The notes beneath the pieces were generated by a model. It searched no databases. It was not told where the DNA came from and saw nothing but the letters and a program-made list of their open reading frames with translations. A DNA stretch of 55,256 nt from contig DKVO01000037.1 in NCBI GenBank assembly GCA_002491245.1, positions 1 to 55,256 of the forward strand. Direction: 5' to 3'. Numbering within the stretch: position 1 is the stretch's first letter; every line of letters starts with the position of its first letter. Source of the stretch: Porphyromonadaceae bacterium UBA7176. Its GTDB lineage: Bacteria; Bacteroidota; Bacteroidia; Bacteroidales; Muribaculaceae. Position numbers and translations under genes: made by a program. Shown piece by piece: positions 1 through 6,963 of this stretch.

Positions 1-25
1 AATCGTTTATTCTGTTTTTAATTAG

Positions 26-97
26 TAGCCCATAGGAGAATCGAACGCCTCTTTCAAGAATGAAAATCTTGCGTCCTAACCGATAGACGAATGGGCC
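26..97 (-). tRNA. tRNA-Glu (anticodon UUC)
   Basis: On the - strand the sequence folds as a full cloverleaf. The acceptor stem GGCCCAT pairs with ATGGGCT (one G-U at the first pair), the discriminator is A, the anticodon stem CAAGA/TCTTG encloses the loop TTTTCAT with anticodon TTC, and the T arm carries GTTCGATTC. The CCA end is not encoded, as is usual in this phylum. The 3' trailer runs toward the start of the window. Confidence 0.95.
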
Positions 98-207
98 TTG
101 CGTATTTTGCGAGTGCAAATTTAGTAATATTTTGCGAACCTCACAAAAAAGCGTCAGTTAAAGCTGTATATTTAAGAAATTTTCACAAATTATTTGCTTT
201 TGAGGGC

Positions 208-1275
208 TTATTGACCGAGTAAACGGATGGTTTGAGTGGGGTTAACGGGGTCGTTTGTGATGATGGCAATGCGGTAGTTGAGGATGTCGCCGGGTATTTT
301 TGCCGGGTCTACCTTGATGTCGATTACGGCGTCTTTGCCCGGTTTTATGTCAGACTTGGATATTGAGGCCGATACTCCGGGGTCGGAAGAGTATACCCGA
401 CGTACTGTCAGGCGGCTCTTTCCGGTGTTCTTTATCGTTACCGAGGCAGAGAGAGGTGTGGATCGGTCGATTTTGCCGAAGTCTACGTTGCTGTCGGATA
501 GGGTGGCGACGGGAGCGTCGTGCAATTGTTTGGGTGATAGTTTTGAGAAGTCTTCCTCAACCATTGCTGTGACGGGGAGGAGGAATGGCTGGTCCTGTGC
601 GACGCCGGTTGATATGGCGAGTGTGTCGGCAACGAGGCCGTAGAGGGGGCATTTGGTGGAGTTGAAGTAGAGGATGAATGTGACCTGGTCGCCGGCCGGA
701 ACTTCCTGAGGCACGATGTCGGCGGATATGTAGGGAGGCATGTGGCCGATGACGGGGTGGATGGCGTTTTTGGATTTGTTGTAGGCGGTGAGGTTGAATG
801 TCCGGGTGGTTCCTTTCTTCATCTGTCCGAACATTACGGCGCTGCGGCTTAAGGACATGTTGTCGCCGGCGTCGGCCGGAAAGCGTGCCTGTATGCTTTT
901 GGGGGAGCCTACGACGGTGCCTGTGACGTAAAGTTTGACGCTTTCGAGGCCACCGGAAAGTTCGACCCCGACGTATTTTGTGAACTTACCGGGTCGACCG
1001 GCCGGGTCGTATGTTACGGCGATTGATGTGGTGTCGCCCGGAGCTATCGGTTTACGAGTGTATTTCGGGGATGTGCAACCGCAAGACGCTCTTGCGGCGA
1101 GAATTTGGATTGGTTCGTCGCCGGTGTTGAGGAGGGTGAAGTTTGCGGTGACGGGGCCAGAGTCTTCGTCGAAGGCTCCGAAATTGTGGGTGGTCTCAAA
1201 CCATTTGACTCCTGTGCGAGCTGATGCGCAGATGGTTGCGGCGAGTATGAGGAACAGTGTTGTGATGCGGTTCAT
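208..1275 (-). CDS. DUF1573 domain exported protein (355 aa)
   Basis: The protein begins with a signal peptide (about residues 1-20, hydrophobic core LFLILAATICA). A first DUF1573 unit follows at about residues 25-120, with the typical FETTHNFGAF opening and an ASCGCTSP cysteine pair. The last ~100 residues (opening VDFGKI, ending NDPVNPTQTIRL) form a second Ig-like DUF1573 unit, and the middle is probably a third, weaker one. Such proteins are common in Bacteroidetes and are thought to be periplasmic or surface beta-sandwich proteins; no enzymatic role is established. It stands alone between tRNA-Glu and the divergent capsid-portal operon. The start at 1275 gives the signal peptide directly. 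Confidence 0.85.
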   Translation of the reverse strand: MNRITTLFLILAATICASARTGVKWFETTHNFGAFDEDSGPVTANFTLLNTGDEPIQILAARASCGCTSPKYTRKPIAPGDTTSIAVTYDPAGRPGKFTKYVGVELSGGLESVKLYVTGTVVGSPKSIQARFPADAGDNMSLSRSAVMFGQMKKGTTRTFNLTAYNKSKNAIHPVIGHMPPYISADIVPQEVPAGDQVTFILYFNSTKCPLYGLVADTLAISTGVAQDQPFLLPVTAMVEEDFSKLSPKQLHDAPVATLSDSNVDFGKIDRSTPLSASVTIKNTGKSRLTVRRVYSSDPGVSASISKSDIKPGKDAVIDIKVDPAKIPGDILNYRIAIITNDPVNPTQTIRLLGQ

Positions 1276-1371
1276 ATGCGGATGAATTTGGGCGTAAAGT
1301 TAGCGAATTCGGTCGAGATAGAAAAATCAACGGAGTTGAAAAAAGACGGATATAGCGGCATTCGGCGGTTG

Positions 1372-1379
1372 TAATTTTG
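1372..1379 (+). promoter_or_regulatory. -7 element of the capsid-portal operon
   Basis: TAATTTTG fits the Bacteroidetes -7 consensus TAnnTTTG and lies about 46 nt before the first ATG of the operon (1426). No good TTTG -33 box is seen at the normal distance, so the promoter may be weak or need an activator. Confidence 0.45.
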
Positions 1380-1425
1380 CAACGTCGATGGATGATAGTC
1401 GATGTCTAAACAAGAATAACAAACT

Positions 1426-1572
1426 ATGGACGAAAATGATGTTGAAACGGTGAAAAAAGAAGAAGAGGGCGGAGCGGAAGCTATGCCAACAGAAGCCGGC
1501 CAGGGATTACCGGTGAGCAGCCCGATGTTTTTGGGGTGTGTGAGGTCGGATTTCTGGGAAGATTGGGTGTAA
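1426..1572 (+). CDS. Small acidic protein heading the capsid-portal operon (48 aa)
   Basis: This 48-codon frame starts 46 nt after a -7 promoter element and ends 39 nt before the capsid gene. The N-terminal half is highly acidic with a Lys-Glu run (VKKEEEGG), the middle is Pro/Gly-rich, and the C-terminus is aromatic and acidic (SDFWEDWV). No known family is recognised. Its position directly before a capsid gene would suit a scaffold, decoration or cargo-type peptide, but that is inference from position and composition only. It could also be a leader peptide. Confidence 0.45.
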   Translation: MDENDVETVKKEEEGGAEAMPTEAGQGLPVSSPMFLGCVRSDFWEDWV

Positions 1573-1611
1573 TTATCGAAAAATAACTAACTTTTAAAAT
1601 TGAAAAAAATC

Positions 1612-2907
1612 ATGAGTAACGAGAAAACAAATGGAGCTTCGGGAGGAACACATATCGCCAATACTCCCCTTACGACGAAGAATATGAACGAGGCCGCTCC
1701 GGGGCTTCTGCGAAACAGTATTGACGAGCGTATCGTCAAAATCCGTCCGATGTCGACGCCAATCGACCAACTGAGCCGCTGCGGCCAAAGCCGTCGGGCC
1801 GGATCGATGACGGTAGAGTACTACTCGGTGGACACGAAGCAGACCGAGGCGAGTGTTGCGGAGGCTGCAGCCGGCGGTGTGGGACGAGTGAGGTCGGAGA
1901 ATATTTTCAGCCATGTGGTGAAGACTGATGCCGACAATATTTTCGATGTGTCGGAGACGGTGCTTGTACCCGGAGTAGAGGGTTATGATGCGTCGGGAGC
2001 GAAAGGAGGTCCGCTGGTGCTTTATGTTGTGGGTAAGCCAGAGTCGGGCGGTGTTGAGATGGCACCAGTGAACGGCGAGGTGGTGAGCTCGATGGGACAG
2101 ACGAAAATCAGTATGCCGGCGTTGCCTAAGGGTACGCGCCTTGTGCGGATGGGCCGAGCGGCGACGGAGCTTGATGTGCAGACGCCTCAGTTTCAGGCAC
2201 TACCCCGTAAGGCGAGCAACAATTGCCAGATTTTCAAGATGCAGGTGGAGCAGAGCACACTTGTGAAGATCGCCGACAAGGAGGCCGGATGGAATTTCTC
2301 GGACCAGGAGGAGGCCGCGATCATCGACATGCGCCTGGGTATGGAGAAGAATTTTATCTTTGGTACGCCGGCTAAACTTTTCGACCCCGACAAGAATGAG
2401 TATGTTTACCTTACGGGCGGTATCTGGGGTCAGAGCGAGCGTAGTTACGAGTTGCCTGTGGAAGGCTTGTCGGAGAGCGATCTTGTGGGTCTGTGCCGTG
2501 CTGCGTTTACGGGCAACAATGGGTCGAAGCGCAAAATACTTATCGCCGGCAGTTCGCTTATGGAGGCTTTGAGTCGCCTTGAATACAGCAAGGCTGTGCG
2601 CAGTGGCGAGACAAAGGTGAAGTGGGGTGTGGAATTCAAGGAGTTTGTCTCGAATTTCGGCAGTCTGTATGTGCTCCACAGTGAGGTTTTCGATCAGTGC
2701 GGCCATGAGGATGACGGTTTTATCCTTGACCCGAACTACATGACGAAGTATGTGCATGTGCCTTTCCAGGCCGAGAAACTGGATCTTCGTAAATCGGGAC
2801 AGCGCAATACTGATGCAGTGGTGCTGACGGAGGCGTCGTGTCTTGTGCTGCGTTATCCGGGTGCTCATCTGAGGGTTATAGGCAAGAAGTCGGCGGAGAC
2901 TGTTTGA
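1612..2907 (+). CDS. Phage-type major capsid protein, SU10/DUF5309-like (431 aa)
   Basis: The N-terminal arm contains IVKIRPMSTPIDQLSR followed by a Ser/Gly stretch and VEYYSVDTK, the pattern I associate with the DUF5309/SU10 major capsid family (HK97 fold) of tailed phages and Bacteroidales prophages. The middle holds QIFKMQVEQSTLV and a long Glu-rich helix (EEAAIIDMRLGMEKNFIFG). The late region (KILIAGSSLMEAL, then a beta-rich end) suits the A domain. The length is normal for the family. A TTG lies 12 nt upstream in frame, but the ATG at 1612 is preferred. Capsid protein would self-assemble into a shell. No protease, scaffold or terminase gene accompanies it, and the gene order (capsid before portal) is reversed from usual phage order. 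The assignment is by recall of family motifs, not by search. Confidence 0.72.
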   Translation: MSNEKTNGASGGTHIANTPLTTKNMNEAAPGLLRNSIDERIVKIRPMSTPIDQLSRCGQSRRAGSMTVEYYSVDTKQTEASVAEAAAGGVGRVRSENIFSHVVKTDADNIFDVSETVLVPGVEGYDASGAKGGPLVLYVVGKPESGGVEMAPVNGEVVSSMGQTKISMPALPKGTRLVRMGRAATELDVQTPQFQALPRKASNNCQIFKMQVEQSTLVKIADKEAGWNFSDQEEAAIIDMRLGMEKNFIFGTPAKLFDPDKNEYVYLTGGIWGQSERSYELPVEGLSESDLVGLCRAAFTGNNGSKRKILIAGSSLMEALSRLEYSKAVRSGETKVKWGVEFKEFVSNFGSLYVLHSEVFDQCGHEDDGFILDPNYMTKYVHVPFQAEKLDLRKSGQRNTDAVVLTEASCLVLRYPGAHLRVIGKKSAETV

Positions 2908-2937
2908 GTCAGGTATTCAGTCGTAAACAGAGGATAG

Positions 2938-3477
2938 ATGAAGATAAGACTGAGTAAGTCGGAGATGCTTGAGCGCCGGCGGCTTGCCGCCGGCCTCGAG
3001 CCTTTGAGAGCCGACTGCAGGATAGAGTATACGGACGGTATCGATGTGGACCGGCTGTTGGAACAGGATCTGAGGGCTCGCTATGTGAGGCTTCTCGATA
3101 CGGCCGACGAGTCGTGCTTGGCACCGGAGAATATTGCGGATGTCCGCAGCGAGACCTGTGGCGAAGGCGGCATGAGGATAGTTGTTCCAGATAATTGCCG
3201 ACGTGTTCTTGCTCTTGAGGGAGAGGGTTGGCAGAGGTCGGTGCCTGTGCAGGGGGCAGAACACTATGAACGGGTATGGGGCAAGCAATATAACGGGTAT
3301 GTTGCCGCGACGGGGTTGGTTCCGGTAGCCGTGAGGGGTCCTGATGGATGTGTGTATGCGTGGCCGGCCGGCAGGGTGAAGTCGCTCCGGGTGGTGACGG
3401 ATCCGGGAGAAGAGTATTATGTGCTCGATGAGAGCGGATTAAAATATTTGCTTGAAGATGGAAAAGGAGATACTTAA
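2938..3477 (+). CDS. Hypothetical protein between capsid and portal genes (179 aa)
   Basis: I do not recognise this family. The N-terminus is a basic helix (KIRLSKSEMLERRRLAAG), followed by an acidic helix (DRLLEQDLRARYVRLL) and a beta-rich second half (MRIVVPDNCRRVLALE, then CVYAWPAGRVKSLRVV). There is no signal peptide or membrane segment. The gene starts 30 nt after the capsid stop and overlaps the portal start by 20 nt, so it belongs to the same transcript. A head-completion or adaptor-like role is a guess from its position. Its size and two-part architecture would also suit a capsid-associated protein unique to this cassette. Confidence 0.55.
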   Translation: MKIRLSKSEMLERRRLAAGLEPLRADCRIEYTDGIDVDRLLEQDLRARYVRLLDTADESCLAPENIADVRSETCGEGGMRIVVPDNCRRVLALEGEGWQRSVPVQGAEHYERVWGKQYNGYVAATGLVPVAVRGPDGCVYAWPAGRVKSLRVVTDPGEEYYVLDESGLKYLLEDGKGDT

Positions 3478-4759
3478 ACAAGCTTACCGCGCCTGGAGCA
3501 GTGCCGGGGAGTTGCGAAGCCGTCGCAATCGCTACAAGCGCTATACTTACGGCGACCAGTGGAGCGATATGGTGACAGACGGTCGAGGTCGTGTAGTGGC
3601 GGAAGGAGAACTTCTCGCGGCGAGCGGAAAGCATCCGATGATCAATAATCTGATAAGGCAGCTGGTGAAGACTGTGGTGGGTCGCTACCGCAGCATAGCG
3701 TTGGAAGAAGGTCGCTATACGGACCCGATATCTGTCAGGAACAGTCTTGGCGAGCTTGACAGCCGCCTGCTGGAGGAGTTTCTTATATCGGGTACGGCAG
3801 TGCAGCGGATAGTGAGGGAGGAGCGTTTCGGGTCGGATGGCGTGTGGGTTGACAATGTGGATATGCCGCTTTTTTTCGTGAACCGGTTTAAGGATCCCCG
3901 AGGGTGGGATATCAATCTTGTGGGTCAGTTGCATGATTTGAGTTTCCCGGAGGTTGTGCATCGTTTCGGCGGCGGCTCCGGAGTACGGGCCGAATATCTG
4001 CGGCGTCTTTTTTCGGAAATTGACAGCGGAGGTTCGTTTGCGGCAGAAACTCTCGGAGAGCCCGGTGGCGATGTTTCTTTCTTCACTCCGTCGTCGGCCG
4101 GTTTTTGCCGTGTTGCGGAGGTGTGGACTCTTGATGGCCATCTTCAGGAAAGGGCGCAGGATGATAGCGTGGGAGTTGAGATGGGTTGGCGCTGCCGATG
4201 GTTTGCCCCTGATGGGACGCTTCTTGATTCGTACGACAGTCCGTATGGTCATGGCTGCCATCCATATGTTGTGAAGTTTTATCCTCTTACAGATGGTGAG
4301 GTGCATTCGTTTGTAGAGGATGTGATAGAGCAGCAGCGGTCGATCAATCGTCTGATAGTGCTGATAGATAAGATAATGGCTACGTCGGCGAAGGGTGTGC
4401 TGCTGTTTCCGGCCGATCAGATGGTGGAAGGTATGGGTTGGGAGGAGATAACGCAGCGATGGGCTCAGGCAGATGGTGTGATACCGATCACAGGCCGTGG
4501 AGAACATCTGCCGCAACAGGTGATGACTAACCCGGGCGCTTCGGGAGCGTATCAGTTCTTGCAGTTGCAGATGAAGCTTTTTGACGATATTGCCGGTGTT
4601 GGCGATGCTTTGCTCGGACGAACTGTGCAGACGGCGAGGGGAGTGGAGATGCTTGACCGCCAGATAAGCAATGCGACGATAGCTCTTGCTGATATCTATG
4701 AGAGTTTCGGCAGTTTTGTCCGCTCGAGAGATGAGAAGGTGTCGGGGAGTGTGGGTTGA
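3458..4759 (+). CDS. Phage-type portal protein, short form (433 aa)
   Basis: The sequence has the layout of a portal subunit: an N-terminal helix with NRYKRYTYGDQWSD, then HPMINNLIRQLVKTVVGRYR. An alpha/beta wing follows (FFVNRFKDPRGWDINL; VAEVWTLDGHL). The stem helices come next (SFVEDVIEQQRSINRLIVLI), then a glycine-rich segment (VMTNPGASGAYQFLQLQMKLF) and GRTVQTARGVEMLDRQISNA. It ends abruptly after a helix (ADIYESFGSFVRSRDEK), where portal proteins I know of this kind continue for about 100 residues or more. The protein may therefore be C-terminally trimmed. The ATG at 3458 is preferred over an in-frame TTG at 3452 and overlaps the preceding gene. Portals form the DNA gate of a capsid, yet no terminase motor is present here. 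Confidence 0.7.
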   Translation: MEKEILKQAYRAWSSAGELRSRRNRYKRYTYGDQWSDMVTDGRGRVVAEGELLAASGKHPMINNLIRQLVKTVVGRYRSIALEEGRYTDPISVRNSLGELDSRLLEEFLISGTAVQRIVREERFGSDGVWVDNVDMPLFFVNRFKDPRGWDINLVGQLHDLSFPEVVHRFGGGSGVRAEYLRRLFSEIDSGGSFAAETLGEPGGDVSFFTPSSAGFCRVAEVWTLDGHLQERAQDDSVGVEMGWRCRWFAPDGTLLDSYDSPYGHGCHPYVVKFYPLTDGEVHSFVEDVIEQQRSINRLIVLIDKIMATSAKGVLLFPADQMVEGMGWEEITQRWAQADGVIPITGRGEHLPQQVMTNPGASGAYQFLQLQMKLFDDIAGVGDALLGRTVQTARGVEMLDRQISNATIALADIYESFGSFVRSRDEKVSGSVG

Positions 4760-4800
4760 TGGATGTTGTGTTAAATTTTATAAAAATTAATTACGGGATG

Positions 4801-4831
4801 TTGGATTTGCATATAATTCGGCTTATCTTTG
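4801..4831 (+). promoter_or_regulatory. Promoter of a candidate small RNA
   Basis: A TTG box at 4801-4803 is followed after 20 nt by TATCTTTG (4824-4831), a near-ideal Bacteroidetes promoter. No coding frame follows; transcription would start near 4838 and meet a strong terminator about 115 nt later. Confidence 0.65.
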
Positions 4832-4837
4832 CGGAAC

Positions 4838-4962
4838 AAACAGAGAGAAAGATTAGTTCTTGCACAATTACCGTAATGCAACAATAGCAAACAACCCAAA
4901 TTTATAAGTGAATCATAGGTTAGGATGCAATTGCCCGTGAAGGGTGGTTGCATTTGTTTATA
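4838..4962 (+). ncRNA. Candidate small noncoding RNA (~120 nt)
   Basis: The stretch has its own promoter (4801-4831) and ends in a 12-bp hairpin (arms 4925-4936 and 4942-4953, loop GTGAA, three G-U pairs) followed by a T/A-rich run. No plausible open frame lies between. The 5' part is A-rich and unstructured (AACAGAGAGAAAG, GCAACAATAGCAAACAACCC), as expected of a regulatory RNA with a single-stranded seed region. I cannot match it to a named RNA family. The start and end are estimates. The alternative is an untranslated leader whose downstream gene is SemiSWEET at 5324, but the terminator argues against read-through. Confidence 0.5.
4925..4960 (+). terminator. Intrinsic terminator of the candidate small RNA
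   Basis: Arms 4925-4936 and 4942-4953 form a 12-bp stem with a five-base loop, followed by TTGTTTATATA. It would end transcripts both from the small-RNA promoter and from the upstream portal operon. Confidence 0.65.
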
Positions 4963-5040
4963 TATATATGGAGGGGTGAACAAATCGTGTGATGGGGGCG
5001 TTTGTTTGGGAGAGGTTTAGTGTCGCAGAGGTGATGCTGT

Positions 5041-5280
5041 CGCCGGGCTGAAGGTCCGGAGGTATTCTATAAGGCGATGCTGCGCTTATGGCACGAGGCG
5101 GAGCGTCGCGCTCCTAAGGATGCTGAGGGGAGGCACGCGCTTCGCGGTGCATGACGAGGGGTGGTGTGTGGCCGCCCATGTCGCTACGCTCCATAGGCGG
5201 TTAACCAAGGAGTCTCCGCTTTGCGGAGGCGGTGATGGATGCGATACTGTGGGGTGAAAATGTGGAGCATTTTCTTCCTA
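5041..5280. repeat. Palindromic repeat mosaic, left block
   Basis: This gene-free block is a string of short hairpin modules that recur elsewhere in the window. They are a GGGCTGAAGGTCCGG-type hairpin (about 5043-5060), module A (GGCACGA…TCGCGCTCCTAA, 5089-5117), module B (5132-5150, GCACGCGCTTCGCGGTGC), a 64-bp double hairpin C (5166-5229) and module D (5247-5280, GAAAATG/CATTTTC hairpin). Together with the small RNA it accounts for the gap between the portal and SemiSWEET genes; I see no other gene there. No transposase is nearby. Confidence 0.75.
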
Positions 5281-5323
5281 TGTTACTTGAGGATTGATTA
5301 TTAATAAATTAAGTTATTGAGAT

Positions 5324-5599
5324 ATGTCTGAATTTTGGTTAAATATAATAGGTTATGGCGCGAGTATTTGTATGGTGCTCGGTTATCTGCCGCAGGCTAT
5401 AGCTACTATCCGTACTCGGTCTACTGATGGTATTGCAATGCCTACTTTCTGTATGCTTGGGCTTGGTAGTATTCTTTTTGTCTTGCAGGGCTTTGCCTTG
5501 AATAACTGGCCTCTGGTGATAACGAATGTGATAACGACGATTTGCTCGGTGATAATCTTCGGTATCAAGGTGCATAATGATTATTTCAAGAGGAAGTAG
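5324..5599 (+). CDS. SemiSWEET-type PQ-loop sugar transporter (91 aa)
   Basis: The protein has three hydrophobic segments (about residues 6-24, 40-58 and 64-82). The PQ motif lies at Pro23-Gln24 in LGYLPQAIATIRTRSTDGI, which is the hallmark of SemiSWEET (MtN3/saliva half-transporters). The length of 91 residues is typical. Family members dimerise in the inner membrane and pass sugars by facilitated diffusion; the substrate cannot be told from sequence. The gene is isolated and sits between two palindromic repeat blocks that share modules A and C in direct orientation. Confidence 0.88.
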   Translation: MSEFWLNIIGYGASICMVLGYLPQAIATIRTRSTDGIAMPTFCMLGLGSILFVLQGFALNNWPLVITNVITTICSVIIFGIKVHNDYFKRK

Positions 5600-5602
5600 T
5601 AC

Positions 5603-5922
5603 TTGGCACGAGGCGGAGCGTCGCGCTGCTAACGATGCTGAGGGGAGGATGTCATGAAGCGTATCTCCGAAACCACCGGACTGAAGTCCGGCGTTATCCA
5701 TAAGGCGTTGCCTCCGGCAACTTGGCGATGCTGGTCTTTGGGCACGACCCGGAGGGTCGCGCTCCTAATGATGCTGTGGGGGGCACGCGCTTTGCGGTGC
5801 TCTTTTTCTTGATAGAGTGTGGCCGCCTATGTCGCTACGCTCCATAGGCGGTTAACCAAGGAGTCTCCGCTTTGCGGAGACGTTGCTGTGCTTTTGGCAC
5901 GACGCGAAGCGTCGCGCTCTTA
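5603..5922. repeat. Palindromic repeat mosaic, right block
   Basis: The block starts four bases after the SemiSWEET stop codon. It contains module A three times (5603-5632, 5738-5767, 5893-5922), a perfect CCGGACTGAAGTCCGG hairpin (5676-5691), module B (5782-5800) and the 64-bp module C (5817-5880). Module C differs from the copy at 5166-5229 at about two positions. The last A copy runs over the stop codon of the thioredoxin gene (5920-5922). Between copies the loops or arms of module A vary in compensating ways, so the hairpin is preserved. Confidence 0.75.
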
Positions 5923-6216
5923 TTGGTGCTCGCGGATTTTTTGTTCGAGGGTGTCGGCTTGCTGTAGTCCGACGGTGCGCCATACGGGTTCTCCTGCTTT
6001 GAAGAGGATGAGGGTGGGGACTGAGCGGACGTTGTATTGAGCTGCTACGGTCTGGTTCTGGTCGATGTCGACCTTGATGATGTTGGCGTTGTCGCCAACG
6101 CGTTTCTTTACTTCTTCGAGTATAGGGCCTTGCATACGGCATGGTCCGCACCATGTGGCGAAGAAGTCGACGAGTGTTGGTTTTGAGTCGTTGATGATCT
6201 GGTTGAAGTCGTTCAT
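5920..6216 (-). CDS. trxA: Thioredoxin (98 aa)
   Basis: The protein is a complete single-domain thioredoxin with the active site WCGPC (Cys23, Cys26), preceded by VDFFAT. The conserved cis-proline region is VRSVPTLILFKAGEP. No signal peptide is present, so it acts in the cytoplasm as a disulfide reductant. It is about 10 residues shorter than E. coli TrxA, mostly at the N-terminus, which is common in Bacteroidetes. The stop codon lies inside a copy of palindromic module A, which may double as its transcription terminator. Confidence 0.93.
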   Translation of the reverse strand: MNDFNQIINDSKPTLVDFFATWCGPCRMQGPILEEVKKRVGDNANIIKVDIDQNQTVAAQYNVRSVPTLILFKAGEPVWRTVGLQQADTLEQKIREHQ

Positions 6217-6279
6217 TGCGTTATGATTTTTAGTTATTGTCGTTCGGAAATATATAACGCCTCTGAAGTGGAGTTTGTT

Positions 6280-6948
6280 TCAGAAAGAGAGCAACTGTTT
6301 TCGTTCGCACCGTAGTGTGCGTCCGGGGAAGGTGCGGGTGAATGCGATGTTGTGGGTGGCGACTACGACTGCGGTTCCCTGCGCGGCGATGTCGTGGAGG
6401 TGTGCCATGATCTGTGTGCCTGTATCGGGGTCGAGGTTGCCGGTTGGCTCGTCGGCGAGGATGAGTCCGGGGCTGTTGAGCAGCGCTCTTGCGATGGCTA
6501 TCCTCTGTTGTTCTCCGCCGGAGAGCTGGTGAGGCATTTTGTGTGCTTTGGTCTGCATACCGACCTGCCGGAGGACTTCGTCGATGCGTTGTTCTTTTTC
6601 GTTTTTATCGGTCCATCCGGTAGCAGACAGGACGAAATCGAGGTTTGCCCAAGCTGTGCGGTCGTAGAGCAGGCGGAAGTCCTGGAATACTATGCCGATG
6701 CGTCGACGGAGGTATGGAATGTCGCGCCTGGATATTGCGGAGAGGTCGTAGTCGAATACGCGTGCAGCACCTTTTGCGATTGGTACTTCGGCGTAGACTG
6801 TCTTGAGGAGGGATGTCTTGCCTGAGCCGACTCGTCCGATGAGGTATGTGAGCTCTCCAGCGTTGACTTTCCAGTCGACGTCTTTGAGGGCTACGTGCTC
6901 GTTGCGGAGAATTTCGACTCCGCGGTATTCGATTAATGGCGAGGACAT
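6280..6948 (-). CDS. ftsE: Cell-division ABC transporter ATPase FtsE-like (222 aa)
   Basis: A single ABC ATPase domain is present. It has Walker A GRVGSGKT (residues 38-45), Q-loop VFQDFRLL, signature LSGGEQQR, Walker B LILADEPT and switch His in VATHN. The FDYDLSAISRRDIPYLRRRIG segment is characteristic of FtsE. FtsE pairs with FtsX to activate cell-wall hydrolases during division. FtsX is not adjacent, as is often seen in Bacteroidetes. The start lies 15 nt after the end of the Na+/phosphate symporter gene on the same strand, so the two may be co-transcribed. A LolD-type ATPase is the main alternative. Confidence 0.82.
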   Translation of the reverse strand: MSSPLIEYRGVEILRNEHVALKDVDWKVNAGELTYLIGRVGSGKTSLLKTVYAEVPIAKGAARVFDYDLSAISRRDIPYLRRRIGIVFQDFRLLYDRTAWANLDFVLSATGWTDKNEKEQRIDEVLRQVGMQTKAHKMPHQLSGGEQQRIAIARALLNSPGLILADEPTGNLDPDTGTQIMAHLHDIAAQGTAVVVATHNIAFTRTFPGRTLRCERKQLLSF

Positions 6949-6963
6949 TGAGGATTGCCAGAT

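Noticed and set aside
2909..4516. Long open frame (535 codons) antisense to the portal gene
   Set aside because: Its composition is extreme in His and Arg with no domain, and it mirrors third-position bias of the capsid-portal genes on the + strand.
1426..4759. Encapsulin-type nanocompartment
   Set aside because: The capsid-like protein belongs by motif to the SU10/DUF5309 group and is accompanied by a portal, which encapsulin systems lack.
5041..5922. Insertion sequence around SemiSWEET
   Set aside because: There is no transposase frame and no terminal inverted repeat pair; the blocks are built from short hairpins.
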